This document shows, piece after piece, positions 23,603 to 33,001 of a stretch of 64,000 nt of DNA. The DNA lies in the NCBI RefSeq assembly GCF_018417535.1, contig NZ_CP070978.1, forward strand, positions 1,116,001 to 1,180,000. Direction: 5' to 3'. Below the pieces are notes generated by a model. It searched no databases and was not told the DNA's origin. It was given only the letters and a program-made list of their open reading frames with translations. Both the position numbers and the translations under genes were made by a program. This DNA comes from Burkholderia pyrrocinia. Its GTDB lineage: Bacteria; Pseudomonadota; Gammaproteobacteria; Burkholderiales; Burkholderiaceae. Positions within the stretch are counted from its first letter, which is position 1. Every line of letters starts with the position of its first letter.

Positions 23603-24253
23603 TCAGCCGACCAGCTTGGTGTTGAGCCACGGCTGCTTCACGAGCCGCTCGGCTTCGAACTGGCGGATCTTGTCCGCGTGGCGCAGCGTGAGGCCGATGT
23701 CGTCGAAGCCGTTCAGCAGGCAGTACTTGCGGAACGCGGTGATCTCGAACGGATACTCGCGGCCGTCGCCCGTACGCACGACCTGCGCGTCGAGGTCGAT
23801 CGTCAGCTGGTAGCCGTTGAACGCGTACGTGTCGTTGAACACGTGATCGACCTGCTGCTCGGTCAGCACGATCGGCAGCAGGCCGTTCTTGTAGCAGTTG
23901 TTGAAGAAGATGTCCGCGAAGCTCGGCGCGATGATCGCGCGGAAGCCGTACTGCTGCAGCGCCCACGGGGCGTGCTCGCGCGAGCTGCCGCAGCCGAAGT
24001 TCTTGCGCGCGACCAGCACCGATGCGCCCTGGTAGCGCGGCTGGTTCAGCACGAAGTCGGGATTCAGCGGACGCTTCGAGTTGTCCTGCCCCGGCTCGCC
24101 GTGGTCGAGGTAACGCCACTCGTCGAACGCGTTCGGACCGAAGCCCGTGCGCTTGATCGACTTCAGGAACTGCTTCGGGATGATCGCGTCGGTGTCGACG
24201 TTCTCGCGATCGAGCGGCGCCACGACGCCGGTATGTACTGTGAATTTTTCCAT
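23603..24253 (-). CDS. leuD: 3-Isopropylmalate dehydratase small subunit
   Basis: A 216-residue swivel-domain subunit of isopropylmalate isomerase. The family motif [14 protein letters not shown] is near residues 84-97. It works with LeuC, encoded upstream, although an entericidin-like gene intervenes. Confidence 0.97.
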   Translation of the reverse strand: MEKFTVHTGVVAPLDRENVDTDAIIPKQFLKSIKRTGFGPNAFDEWRYLDHGEPGQDNSKRPLNPDFVLNQPRYQGASVLVARKNFGCGSSREHAPWALQQYGFRAIIAPSFADIFFNNCYKNGLLPIVLTEQQVDHVFNDTYAFNGYQLTIDLDAQVVRTGDGREYPFEITAFRKYCLLNGFDDIGLTLRHADKIRQFEAERLVKQPWLNTKLVG

Positions 24254-24321
24254 GATCCGTCTATCCGGTTGGAGGGCCGGCCTTCAGCCGGCGCACATCG
24301 ACAAATTCTCGGCGGGAAACG

Positions 24322-24468
24322 TCACTCCGCGGCGCGCTTCAGCGCGCTGCCGGCGGCGTTGACGTCCTGCCCGAAGCCTTGGACGGTATTGCAGCCCGCG
24401 AGGCCGAGGCCCAGCCCCGCGAGCGCCAGCGCGGCAACCAGCCGCGCGATGACCTTCGATGCCGTCAT
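24322..24468 (-). CDS. Entericidin A/B-like small lipoprotein
   Basis: A 48-residue protein too short for most gene finders. It has a hydrophobic signal sequence of about 25 residues ending Leu-Ala-Gly-Cys, where Cys26 is the lipidated residue. The mature tail NTVQGFGQDVNAAGSA fits entericidin (EcnA/EcnB) lipoproteins. Its ATG is three bases after the leuC stop, and leuD begins about 70 bases after its end, so it is co-transcribed with leucine genes. Entericidins in E. coli form a toxin/antidote-like pair; only one member is present here. Outer- or inner-membrane lipoprotein of unknown use. Confidence 0.85.
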   Translation of the reverse strand: MTASKVIARLVAALALAGLGLGLAGCNTVQGFGQDVNAAGSALKRAAE

Positions 24469-24471
24469 GCG

Positions 24472-25881
24472 TTACCCCAGCTTGCGAATGTCGACGAAGT
24501 GACCTTCGATCGCCGCCGCCGCCGCCATCGCGGGGCTCACGAGGTGCGTGCGACCGCCCGCGCCCTGCCGGCCTTCGAAGTTGCGGTTCGACGTCGACGC
24601 GCAGCGCTCGCCCGGATCGAGCCGGTCGGCGTTCATCGCGAGGCACATCGAGCAGCCCGGCTCGCGCCATTCGAAGCCCGCATCCGTGAACACCTTGTCG
24701 AGCCCTTCGCGTTCGGCCTGCGCCTTCACGAGGCCCGAGCCCGGCACGACCATCGCGAGCCGCACGTTCGACGCGACGCGACGGTTCAGCTTCTTCACGA
24801 CATACGCGGCCGCGCGGATGTCCTCGATCCGCGCGTTCGTGCACGAGCCGATGAAGATCTTGTCGACCTTGATCGATTCGATCGGCGTATTCGGCTCGAG
24901 CGCCATGTAGGCCAGCGCGCGCTCCATCGCGTCGCGCTTGACCGGATCCTTCTCGCGCTCGGGATCGGGCACGCGACCGTCGATCGACGTGACCATTTCC
25001 GGCGACGTGCCCCACGTGACCTGCGGGACGATCTCGGCCGCATTCAGCTCGACGACGCGATCGAACTGCGCGTCTTCGTCCGACTTGAACTGGCGCCAGT
25101 ACTCGACGGCCTGGTCCCATTCCGCGCCGGTCGGCACGAACGGACGGCCCAACAGGTAATCGATCGTCGTATCGTCGACGGCGACCATGCCCGCGCGCGC
25201 GCCGGCCTCGATCGCCATGTTGCAGACCGTCATGCGGCCTTCCATCGTCAGCGCGCGAATGGTCGAGCCGCCGAATTCGATTGCGTAGCCCGTGCCGCCT
25301 GCGGTGCCGATCTTGCCGATGATCGCGAGCACGATGTCCTTCGCGGTGCAGCCACGCGGCAGTGCGCCCTCGACCTTCACGAGCATGTTCTTGCTCTTCT
25401 TCTGCAGGAGCGTTTGCGTCGCGAGCACGTGCTCGACTTCCGACGTGCCGATGCCGTGCGCGAGCGCGCCGAACGCGCCGTGCGTCGACGTATGCGAATC
25501 GCCGCACACGATCGTCATGCCCGGCAGCGTCGCGCCCTGCTCCGGCCCGATGATGTGGACGATGCCCTGGCGCACGTCGTTCATCTTGAACTGCGTGATG
25601 CCGAACGCATCGCAGTTCGCGTCGAGCGTGTCGACCTGCAGCTTCGAGACGGGATCGGCGATGCCGTGGCTGCGATCCGTCGTCGGCACGTTATGGTCCG
25701 ACACGGCCAGGTTCGCGCTGATGCGCCACACCGGACGCTGCGCGATCTTCAGCCCTTCGAACGCCTGCGGGCTCGTGACTTCATGCAGCAGTTGACGGTC
25801 GATGTACAGCAAAGTCGTGCCGTCTTCCTCGGTGTGGACCACGTGGGTATTCCACAGTTTGTCGTAGAGAGTCTGTGCCAT
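24472..25881 (-). CDS. leuC: 3-Isopropylmalate dehydratase large subunit
   Basis: A 469-residue aconitase-family iron-sulfur enzyme. The cluster cysteines are in SCTNAR (about residue 350) and the CSMC pair (about 410-413). It isomerises 2- to 3-isopropylmalate together with LeuD. It is the first gene of the leuC-entericidin-leuD-leuB run. The upstream gap to 26118 includes an inverted repeat TTGGC/GCCAA around 25993-26009 that could be a regulator site. Confidence 0.97.
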   Translation of the reverse strand: MAQTLYDKLWNTHVVHTEEDGTTLLYIDRQLLHEVTSPQAFEGLKIAQRPVWRISANLAVSDHNVPTTDRSHGIADPVSKLQVDTLDANCDAFGITQFKMNDVRQGIVHIIGPEQGATLPGMTIVCGDSHTSTHGAFGALAHGIGTSEVEHVLATQTLLQKKSKNMLVKVEGALPRGCTAKDIVLAIIGKIGTAGGTGYAIEFGGSTIRALTMEGRMTVCNMAIEAGARAGMVAVDDTTIDYLLGRPFVPTGAEWDQAVEYWRQFKSDEDAQFDRVVELNAAEIVPQVTWGTSPEMVTSIDGRVPDPEREKDPVKRDAMERALAYMALEPNTPIESIKVDKIFIGSCTNARIEDIRAAAYVVKKLNRRVASNVRLAMVVPGSGLVKAQAEREGLDKVFTDAGFEWREPGCSMCLAMNADRLDPGERCASTSNRNFEGRQGAGGRTHLVSPAMAAAAAIEGHFVDIRKLG

Positions 25882-26118
25882 GGGTATGCGGGGTCGTTGT
25901 GACTACAAGCCTTGCGGATGCGGTCGATTATGCCACGCAGAACGCGTCGCGGCGCGGGCCCGACGCGAAAAAACCCATTAAAAACAGTAGTTTGGCTGGT
26001 AGTGCCAATACCTGTATCGGCATTACCCGGCAAACGGGCGCGCCGGGTCCGGACGACTGCGATCGCGGATCGCGTCGCCCAGGCCAGGCCAGGCGCGATG
26101 TGCCGAAACCCGGCGGCG

Positions 26119-26883
26119 TCAGCCGTTCGGATATTCGCGATTGATCAGGTCGAGCCGCAGCATCGCGAGCTGCATGCCCGCATTGCTCAGCAGGTAGAGA
26201 TCGCGGCGGCGCATCGCCGGCGACTGCACGGACGTGTCGTAGAACGACGGCAGCGTCAGGCCGGCCGGCACCGCGGCCTGCATCCCCGCGACGTTCGCCA
26301 CGCGCACCGCGATCGACGCCTGATCCGCGTGCGTGACAATCGCGACCTTGCCGAGCGCCGCGGCCGCGCCGGCCTGCTTGACGATCGCGGCGGCGACGCC
26401 GTCGGGCGTCGGTATCGGGCTGCCGGCGCTCATGGCCGGCGTCGCGATCGACGTCACGCCGGCCGTCAGCCCGTATCTCGACGCGAGCACGCTCGCGACT
26501 TCCTGCTGCGCGTAGACCGGCGCGGCGACCTTCTGCCGGAGCGCAAACACGGCGTCGGCAATCGCGTCGTTCACCGGGCCCGGCACCGGCGCGGCACCGG
26601 ATGCCGCGGCGCGACTGCCGAAGCTGAACGCGACGATCGTATTGATGCCGGCCGTCGCGACGGTGGGCGGTGCCCACGAGAAAAACGTGTCGAACAGGTA
26701 ACCCGCCTCGTCGGTGGCGGTCGTGCGATCGTTCAGTTCGTTCGTCAGCTTGCCGAGCATCTGGCGCTGCAGCTCGGCATCGGAGGCCGGCGCGTCGCTT
26801 GCGAACACGGGCGTGGCGGCCGCGCACGATGCGGCGAGTACGGAAGTGGAAGCCAGGAAATGGCGGCGGGTCTTCATGGTCAT
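26119..26883 (-). CDS. Tat-exported protein of unknown function, paralogue of the upstream gene
   Basis: About 254 residues. The N-terminus has a twin-arginine motif (TRRHFLAS) and a hydrophobic stretch ending at an Ala-x-Ala site (VFAS), so it should leave the cytoplasm through the Tat system. The start is either 26883 or 26877; neither has a clear ribosome site. The mature part resembles the product of 26910-27725 along its length (IVAFSFGSR/IVAYSFGNR, GPVNDAIADAV/GPVNEALADAV, VYAQQEVASVL/VYAQWEIARFL). No catalytic motif is obvious. The segment VAIVTHADQASIAVRV loosely recalls DUF218/YdcF proteins, but I would not assign it on that. The C-terminus ends NREYPNG. Confidence 0.75.
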   Translation of the reverse strand: MTMKTRRHFLASTSVLAASCAAATPVFASDAPASDAELQRQMLGKLTNELNDRTTATDEAGYLFDTFFSWAPPTVATAGINTIVAFSFGSRAAASGAAPVPGPVNDAIADAVFALRQKVAAPVYAQQEVASVLASRYGLTAGVTSIATPAMSAGSPIPTPDGVAAAIVKQAGAAAALGKVAIVTHADQASIAVRVANVAGMQAAVPAGLTLPSFYDTSVQSPAMRRRDLYLLSNAGMQLAMLRLDLINREYPNG

Positions 26884-26909
26884 GAGAATCGAGTGGGGAG
26901 CGGAAGGCG

Positions 26910-27725
26910 TCAGCCCTTCGGGAACGCCTGCATCGTCGCGGTCACCGCGCGTGAAAGCATTTGCGCATACATGTCGTGCACGAGGTAGAGGCTGCGGTTG
27001 CGCGTCCACGGCTGGCCCGATTGCGGGTCGTACACGGTCGGGAGCGGCACCTCGGCGACTGCGGCCGCCTTCATGCCCGCCTGCTGCGAAGTCTGGATGC
27101 AGCGCTTCGCGTGATCGCGATGGCCGACCACCGCGACGGTGCCCATCGCGGCCGCGCCGCCCGCGCGCGACACGGCTACGGCCGCGACGCCGGCCGTGCT
27201 CAGGTACACGATCGAGCCGTTGCTCGCGATCACCGGTTCGATCGACGACAGCACGTCGGGTCCCATCCCGTATTTCGACACGAGAAAGCGCGCGATTTCC
27301 CACTGCGCATAGACCTTGACCGGCTTCAACTGACGGATCCGGTAGACCGCGTCCGCGAGCGCTTCGTTGACCGGCCCCGGATCGGGCAGCGCGGACTGGT
27401 TGCCGCCCGTGCTCGACGTGTTGCCGCTCGCCGCGTTCGGACGGTTGCCGAAGCTGTATGCGACGATCGCGCCGATCTGTGCGGCGGGGACCGTCGGCAG
27501 ATCCCACGTGAAGCCGACATCGGTCATCGCCGGCACGATTGCATTGACCGTCGCCGCATCGCCGAGCTGCGCGTTCAGCTTCGCGGACATCTGCGCGGCA
27601 AGTGCGGTATCGGTGATGGGCGCCGACGTGACGTCGTCGCCGCCGCATGCGCTCAGCAGCGGGGCCGCCGCAACGGCGGGTGCGGCGGCAAGGAATTTTC
27701 TGCGTGAAGAAGCCGACGGATTCAT
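26910..27725 (-). CDS. Exported lipoprotein of unknown function, paralogue of the downstream gene
   Basis: A 271-residue protein. It combines a twin-arginine-like start (SSRRKFLAA) with a lipobox LLSAC, so the mature protein probably begins at a lipidated Cys near residue 26. The body matches the downstream gene product in order and spacing, pointing to an old tandem duplication. A Ser/Gly/Asn insert (about residues 100-112) is present only here. VAVVGHRDHAKRC and YLVHDMYAQM are possible functional spots because both contain His. It is 26 bases upstream of its partner and likely in one operon. No known family was assigned with confidence. Confidence 0.75.
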   Translation of the reverse strand: MNPSASSRRKFLAAAPAVAAAPLLSACGGDDVTSAPITDTALAAQMSAKLNAQLGDAATVNAIVPAMTDVGFTWDLPTVPAAQIGAIVAYSFGNRPNAASGNTSSTGGNQSALPDPGPVNEALADAVYRIRQLKPVKVYAQWEIARFLVSKYGMGPDVLSSIEPVIASNGSIVYLSTAGVAAVAVSRAGGAAAMGTVAVVGHRDHAKRCIQTSQQAGMKAAAVAEVPLPTVYDPQSGQPWTRNRSLYLVHDMYAQMLSRAVTATMQAFPKG

Positions 27726-28128
27726 ATTAATAAGAATGACGAAACAATGCGAGTGACGCCGGCAGCAGGTCGTGGCGTTGCAAATCGCGGGTTCATGGAA
27801 AATGACAATCGGGCACGTCGCGCGATTGGGAGACGGGCGACAGGATCGACGTGCGGATCGGATCGCTGCACTCTGTCGATAGACGATGCAGGATCGTAGT
27901 GGGTGTTTATTAAATTGCGGTGAACCTGTCGATCGAATGCAGACAATCGTCACGCTGTTTCACCTATGGACGAATGTATTTCATCCATGGCGAACGAACG
28001 TGACCAATGTTTCACCGGTGGCGAGCATGCGACCCGCGTGCATCGTCGCGCGCCGAACCGTGATCGCCGGATTTCGCGATACGATGGCGCAACGCACGTT
28101 CCCACGATCGGATCCGGAGCACACCACG
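27726..28128. other. Divergent regulatory region between exported-protein pair and cupin gene
   Basis: A 403-base gap without coding character. Its left part (27720-27740) is AT-rich next to the lipoprotein start, and its right half holds three related direct repeats at 27958-28025. Confidence 0.6.
27958..28025. repeat. Three phased direct repeats (TTTCAyC...TGG-GA), candidate operator array
   Basis: Copies start at 27958, 27979 and 28010: TTTCACCTATGGACGAA, TTTCATCCATGGCGAA and TTTCACCGGTGGCGAG. The spacings of 21 and 31 bases are close to two and three helical turns, so a protein would contact one face of the DNA. An inverted half copy (GGTGAA) is at 27919-27924. Confidence 0.6.
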
Positions 28129-28476
28129 ATGAAGCTCGGCCTGAACGAATCGCTTGCTCGCCTCGACGAAGAAGGCGCGCTGTTCACGACGCTGTTTCAG
28201 CACGGCACACTCGACGTCGAGCTGTACCGGCCGCGCATCGAGGACAAGCAAAAACCGCATACGCGCGACGAGATCTACGTGATCGCCACCGGCACGTCGC
28301 GCTTCGTCGTCGCCGGCCGCGAATGCGACGTCGCGGCCGGCGACGCACTGTTCGTCCCTGCGCACGCGGAGCATCGCTTCGTCGATTTCTCCGGCGACTT
28401 CTCGACCTGGGTGTTCTTCTACGGCCCCGAAGGCGGCGAGCGCGGTGCGCGCTGCACTTTTCGCACGATCTCCTAG
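28129..28476 (+). CDS. Small cupin-domain protein
   Basis: A 115-residue single-domain cupin. Motif 1 is recognisable as H-T-R-D-E-I-Y-V (about residues 43-50) with G-x-x-x-F, and motif 2 as G-D-A-L-F-V-P-x-x-x-x-H (about residues 75-86). His and Glu residues are placed to bind a metal. GGAG lies nine bases before the ATG at 28129; longer in-frame starts read through the repeat region and are unlikely. The substrate is unknown. It precedes the GST gene by 83 bases on the same strand. Confidence 0.82.
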   Translation: MKLGLNESLARLDEEGALFTTLFQHGTLDVELYRPRIEDKQKPHTRDEIYVIATGTSRFVVAGRECDVAAGDALFVPAHAEHRFVDFSGDFSTWVFFYGPEGGERGARCTFRTIS

Positions 28477-28559
28477 ACTGTCTATTCGCAACGGGCGGCG
28501 CACGGCCGCCCGGTCGTCACGAAGCCGGCAGCATCCGGTTCAGCGGACAGGAGAACAGC

Positions 28560-29285
28560 ATGCGATACGAACTCTATTACTGGCCCGAGATCCAGGGCCG
28601 CGGCGAGTACGTGCGGCTCGCGCTCGAGGCGGCCGAGGCCGACTATGTCGACGTCGCGCGCGAGTCGGGGCGCGGAATGGGCGTGTCGGCGATGATGCGC
28701 ATGATGGACAGCACGAAGGCGGAATGCGTGCCGTTCGCGCCGCCGTTCCTGAAGGCCGGCGACCTGGTCGTCGGGCAGACCGCGAACATCCTGCTGTTTC
28801 TCGGCGCGCGGCTCGGGCTCGCGCCCGACGACGAAGCCGGCCGGCTGTGGGTGCACCAGATCCAGTTGACCGTCGCCGATTTCGTCACCGAAATCCACGA
28901 CACGCATCATCCGATCGCAAGCGGCCTGTACTACGAGGACCAGAAGGCGGAAGCCGCCGAGCGCGCGGCCGATTTCCTCGAGAATCGGCTGCCGAAATTC
29001 CTCGGCTACTTCGATCGCGTGCTCGAACAGAATCCGCACAAGGGCGGCTATATCGCAGGCAACGCGCTCAGTTACGCGGACCTGTCGACGTTCCAGCTGA
29101 TCGAAGGGCTGCGCTACGCGTTCCCGAAGGCGATGAAGCGCGCGGAGCGGAAGGTCGCGGCGCTCGTCGCGCTGCACGACCGCGTCGCGCAGCATCCGCC
29201 CGTCGCGCGTTATCTCGAGTCGGAGCGCCGCATCCCGTTCAACGACACGGGGATCTTCCGGCACTATCCGGAGCTGGACAAATAG
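28560..29285 (+). CDS. Glutathione S-transferase family protein
   Basis: A 241-residue cytoplasmic protein. The N-terminal thioredoxin-like domain begins YELYYWPEIQGRGEYVRLAL, in which Tyr and the Arg-Gly-Glu resemble sigma/pi-class enzymes. The helical C-terminal domain contains GNALSYADLSTFQ, the usual conserved Asp-containing N-capping region. AGGAG precedes the ATG. Probably detoxification or a glutathione-linked reaction; the actual substrate is unknown. It is convergent with the flavin oxidase gene, only 12 bases apart. Confidence 0.88.
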   Translation: MRYELYYWPEIQGRGEYVRLALEAAEADYVDVARESGRGMGVSAMMRMMDSTKAECVPFAPPFLKAGDLVVGQTANILLFLGARLGLAPDDEAGRLWVHQIQLTVADFVTEIHDTHHPIASGLYYEDQKAEAAERAADFLENRLPKFLGYFDRVLEQNPHKGGYIAGNALSYADLSTFQLIEGLRYAFPKAMKRAERKVAALVALHDRVAQHPPVARYLESERRIPFNDTGIFRHYPELDK

Positions 29286-29297
29286 CGGCGTGCCGCA

Positions 29298-30995
29298 TCA
29301 GTCGCCGTACCGATAGCGGCTGCGCATCGCATCGAGCGGATTGCCGTCGGCGAGCGTACCGCCGAGGCTGTGGATCACCGCGCTCGCCGCGTTGATCGCG
29401 GTCTGCACCGCGCCCTCGATCCAGCCGCCCGTGAACGAACAGCAGCAGCCGGCCAGGTAGATCCCGCGGTCCGTCGACGGCTCTGCCGCCGTCTGGAACT
29501 GGTAGAACAGCGCCTGCGAGTGGATGTCCTCGCCCGGATAGTTCAGCTTGAACGCGCCCAGCGCGTAGCGGTCCGACAGCCAGTCGTGGCTCGTGACGTT
29601 GCGCGCGTAGTCGTCATCGAGCGGGCGCAGGTGCGCGGCGAACGCCGGCGACACGATGCCGATCTCGGCAACGAGCCGCTTGAAACGCTCGATCTTGTCG
29701 GTGAGCGACAGGATCTTGTGCGAATCGTCCTCCCACGTGTAGCTGATCAGCACGACGCCATGCGCGTCGGGATCGTCGGGTGCGTAGTCGAGGCAGTAGA
29801 TGCCGCGTGCGAGCGTATCGGTCTGGATGTTGTGCGGCAGCCCGTGCTTGAGCCAGAACTTGTCGCGGGTCAGCACGAAGAGCTTCGACGAACTGACCAT
29901 GTGCGTCTCGTTGATCGCGCGGACGACGTCCGGCGCGAACAGGTTCGCGATGCCCGTCATGCCCATGCCGACCTGCATCGCGCGCGTCGTCGTCGCGACG
30001 ATCACGCGGTCGAACACGCGCGTCGATCCGTCGTCGAGCGCGAGCGCAAACGCGCCGTCGGGCTGCTTCGTCACGCCGCGCACGGCCGCGTAAACGATGC
30101 AATCGCGCACGTGCGCGCCGTCGGCGCCGTCATCCAGCAGCCCCTGCGCGAGCGCGAAGATGCCGGCCGGGATCAGCCGCTGGTCGACCTCGAGCTCGTT
30201 GACGACGATCCTCAGGATTTCGAGGAACGACGCGCGATAGACCGGCTGGAACCCACCCGATCCGATGCCGAGCGTGCCGAACAGGCGCAGGTCCTCGCCC
30301 TTGCGCCAGCGCACGCCGCCGGGCGGCGTTGCGCCCGTGAAGATCTTCACGATCGCCGAATAGAACGACTCGTCGCCGAAGCGATCGATGTACTGCTGCC
30401 AGCCGCGCCGTGCGTCGCCGTAGCGATGCGCGCGCAGCAGCGCCGTCAGTTCGGCCGGCGCGGGCAGCAGCGTGCCGTCGTCCAGCCGGACGCCGTCCTG
30501 GATGAACGCGCGCCAGCCCCGGTCGACGCGCTCGAACAGCGCGGGCGGCGCGTCGCCGGCCGGCCAGCGGTACGCCTCGCCCTGGTAGTGGATCTCGGTG
30601 TCGACGATGCCCGGGTCGGGAAACGCGGATGCGCTGTCGACGCCGAACCGGTCGAGGTAGTGGTACAGCGCGGCCTGCGACGGCGGAAAGCGCATCGCGC
30701 CCATTTCGGCGAGCAGGTGCGGATGATCGGGGTTGATCGACTGGGTCAGCAGGCGGCCGCCGACGCGCGCGCGGTTCGCCTCGAACACGACGACCTGCCG
30801 GGCACCCGCGCGCAGCAGCTCGCACGCCGCGACGAGGCCGCCGACGCCGGCGCCGACAATCGCGATCCGCGCATCGTGCGCGCCTTCGGCCGGCAGCGTG
30901 CCGAGACGGCCGCCGGTGCGGGACAGGAAGGCACCATAGTCGTACAGCGTGTCGATGTACGGTAGCGTGTGCGGCAGGCGTTCAGGGGCGTTCAT
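29298..30995 (-). CDS. Flavin amino-acid 2-monooxygenase, IaaM/tryptophan 2-monooxygenase-like
   Basis: A 565-residue FAD enzyme. The ADP-binding motif GAGVGG is at residues 48-53, followed by the acidic end of strand two (FEANRARVGGR). Several stretches match what I recall of Pseudomonas savastanoi IaaM: LYDYGAFL, AEMGAMRFPPS, FPDPGIVDTE, GTLGIGSGGFQPV, RGIYCLDYAPD, GAFKLNYPGED and the C-terminal AGCCCSFTGGWIEGA. IaaM turns tryptophan into indole-3-acetamide; the same family includes lysine and phenylalanine monooxygenases, so the substrate is not proven. It ends an operon with Rieske dioxygenase, NTF2-like and MFS genes. An amidase that could hydrolyse the amide product is encoded 4.8 kb away. 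Cytoplasmic. Confidence 0.88.
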   Translation of the reverse strand: MNAPERLPHTLPYIDTLYDYGAFLSRTGGRLGTLPAEGAHDARIAIVGAGVGGLVAACELLRAGARQVVVFEANRARVGGRLLTQSINPDHPHLLAEMGAMRFPPSQAALYHYLDRFGVDSASAFPDPGIVDTEIHYQGEAYRWPAGDAPPALFERVDRGWRAFIQDGVRLDDGTLLPAPAELTALLRAHRYGDARRGWQQYIDRFGDESFYSAIVKIFTGATPPGGVRWRKGEDLRLFGTLGIGSGGFQPVYRASFLEILRIVVNELEVDQRLIPAGIFALAQGLLDDGADGAHVRDCIVYAAVRGVTKQPDGAFALALDDGSTRVFDRVIVATTTRAMQVGMGMTGIANLFAPDVVRAINETHMVSSSKLFVLTRDKFWLKHGLPHNIQTDTLARGIYCLDYAPDDPDAHGVVLISYTWEDDSHKILSLTDKIERFKRLVAEIGIVSPAFAAHLRPLDDDYARNVTSHDWLSDRYALGAFKLNYPGEDIHSQALFYQFQTAAEPSTDRGIYLAGCCCSFTGGWIEGAVQTAINAASAVIHSLGGTLADGNPLDAMRSRYRYGD

Positions 30996-31038
30996 GGGAT
31001 CGGGACCAAAGGTGGAAGCCGGATGCGCGAGCCCGCGC

Positions 31039-31521
31039 TCATACAGGCAGGTGGATGCTGCCGAGCGGTGCGTCGGCGTTGACGAGGTCGACGCGCTTCA
31101 CGCGGATGCGCAACGCGTCGTCGCGCACCGCGAGTTCATGCGTGTACCAGCCGGCGAACAGGGTCTGCTCGTCGCGCCGCGCTTCGACGTAATGGAACGG
31201 CGTGCGCAACACGTACACGCCGCGCTCGTCGTCGGCACGCTCGATGTGCGGCTGCTGGAGCAGATGGTGGCCGCGGCTCGCCGGCTGCTGCGAAAACGTG
31301 CGGCGGCCGGCCAGACGCTCGATGCGGATGCGCAGCAGCAGCGTGTCCTCGTCCATCAGTGCGCCGTGCAGCCCCGTGTCGGGCTGGTCCGGCGACAGCG
31401 GCATCCAGTAGCGCGCGTCGTCCGCGTAAAGTGCGAGCCAGTCGTCGTAGCGCCGCTCGTCGAGCAGGCGCGCCTCGCGATAGACGAACGCGACGAGTTC
31501 ATCGTGCGGAATTGTGCGCAT
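31039..31521 (-). CDS. Ring-hydroxylating dioxygenase, beta subunit
   Basis: A 160-residue small subunit of the NTF2-like fold, starting MRTIPHDELVAFVYREARLLDE with WLALYADDARYWMP, typical of Rieske dioxygenase beta chains. GGAGG lies six bases before the ATG at 31521. It overlaps the alpha-subunit gene by 23 bases. The beta chain is structural in an alpha3-beta3 complex. No ferredoxin or reductase gene is in the operon, so electrons must come from elsewhere. Confidence 0.9.
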   Translation of the reverse strand: MRTIPHDELVAFVYREARLLDERRYDDWLALYADDARYWMPLSPDQPDTGLHGALMDEDTLLLRIRIERLAGRRTFSQQPASRGHHLLQQPHIERADDERGVYVLRTPFHYVEARRDEQTLFAGWYTHELAVRDDALRIRVKRVDLVNADAPLGSIHLPV

Positions 31522-32845
31522 CGGCCGCCTCCTTCGTCGATACGGGCGCGATGTAACGCAGCCACGCGCGAAACTGGTTACGGATCTGCAACTCGCTCGT
31601 GCCGTTCGTCTCCGACGTCGGCTGCGCGAATTCCTGCGGATCGAACAACCGCCCCACATGCACCCAGTCGCGCGATTGCGTCGCAAGGCCGCGCTGCGCG
31701 CGTTCGTACATCTCGAGATCGTCGTGCGCGACGATCGACGTCGGCGCGTTGATCAGCCGGTTGTACGCAAGCGTGCGCTCGAACAGCGAATCGGGCGCGC
31801 CGACGAGACGGAACGACCACGACTCGACCAGCGTGCGGTCGGCCGCCAGCGGCTTGAACACACGCAGGATCTGGATCGGCCCCTTCACCATCGCGTTCGG
31901 AAACAGCACCGTGTTGTGGCGAACCTCGCCGAGAATGCGCGCCGTGCGCGCTTCGCCGTAGGCCGCCACCATCTTTTCGTGATAACCGGGAATCGGCGTA
32001 TAGCGCGCATGGATCGAATCGGCGGTGCCGGTATGACCGTGCCCGTTGGGCCACACGCGCAGCCCCATCTGCTCGAAGAACGCATGCGGCTGGATGAACG
32101 GCTCCAGCAGTTCGACCGTCATCGGCTTCGGGCCTTCCGCGCCGCCGCGCTCCCAAACGCGCACGGCCGTGCCGGCCGACGATTCGTGCGCGACCATCGG
32201 ATGGCAGGTGTCGGTCTGGTTCTCGACCAGCATCTTCCAGTTGCACGCATGCACGTAGCGGAACACACCGCCCGCGACTTCGACACGCCCTTCCGGCGAG
32301 CGGTCGACCAGATTGTCGAGCGAAGACAGCGCATCGCCGAAATAGTCGTGAAAATCGACACCCGACGGGTTCAGCCGGCAGAACACGAACCCGCGGTGAT
32401 CGTGGGTCGCGCCGACCGCCTGCATGCCCTTGCTCGCCTCGCACGACTCGAAGCCGGTGTGCTCGTAGCCGCGCCGTAGCGGGATCGCGTAGAGGCTGCC
32501 GTCGGTACGGTACGACCATGCGTGGTACGGGCAGCGGAAGAACGTGCCCGTGTTGCCGCACGCATCGGTCACGAGCTGCGTGCCCTTGTGCGAACAGCGG
32601 TTGTGCAGCACGCGCACCGATCCGTCGACGTGTCGCACCATCACGACCGGCTCCGTGCCGATGGTCGTCGTCACGTAGTCGCCAGTGTCCGGAATCTGGC
32701 TGACGTGACCGACGTAGACCCACGTATTCGCGAACAGGTGACGCATCTCCAGCTCGAAGATCCGCGGCGACAGGTAGAGATCCTTGTGCACCTCGGTATC
32801 GCGCACGAGCGCCGCCACCGCATCGGTGGACCGTTGCGCCGTCAT
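31499..32845 (-). CDS. Ring-hydroxylating dioxygenase, alpha subunit (Rieske)
   Basis: A 448-residue catalytic subunit. The Rieske [2Fe-2S] ligands are in RCSHKG (about residue 83) and CPYHAW (about residue 104). The mononuclear iron site shows NWKMLVENQTDTCHPMVAH, with the expected Asp and two His, near residue 210. GGAGG precedes the ATG. The enzyme adds O2 to an aromatic or indolic substrate. Clustered with an IaaM-like oxygenase and MFS transporter, it may act on an indole-acetate or aryl-acetate product; family details do not settle this. Benzoate-, anthranilate- or salicylate-type substrates remain possible. Confidence 0.92.
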   Translation of the reverse strand: MTAQRSTDAVAALVRDTEVHKDLYLSPRIFELEMRHLFANTWVYVGHVSQIPDTGDYVTTTIGTEPVVMVRHVDGSVRVLHNRCSHKGTQLVTDACGNTGTFFRCPYHAWSYRTDGSLYAIPLRRGYEHTGFESCEASKGMQAVGATHDHRGFVFCRLNPSGVDFHDYFGDALSSLDNLVDRSPEGRVEVAGGVFRYVHACNWKMLVENQTDTCHPMVAHESSAGTAVRVWERGGAEGPKPMTVELLEPFIQPHAFFEQMGLRVWPNGHGHTGTADSIHARYTPIPGYHEKMVAAYGEARTARILGEVRHNTVLFPNAMVKGPIQILRVFKPLAADRTLVESWSFRLVGAPDSLFERTLAYNRLINAPTSIVAHDDLEMYERAQRGLATQSRDWVHVGRLFDPQEFAQPTSETNGTSELQIRNQFRAWLRYIAPVSTKEAADAHNSAR

Positions 32846-33001
32846 GCGTACCTCCGGCCGCGGACGCGCTGCCGCCGCGCGCCGTCGCGGCGCGCGGATT
32901 CGATCGTTTTTATGCTCATCTCTCAGGTTGCTAGTCGTAGGTGCCGCTCAGGCAGGGTGCACCTGCTGCCGGGCACTCGGCGGCAGGCGTTGCGGCGACG
33001 G

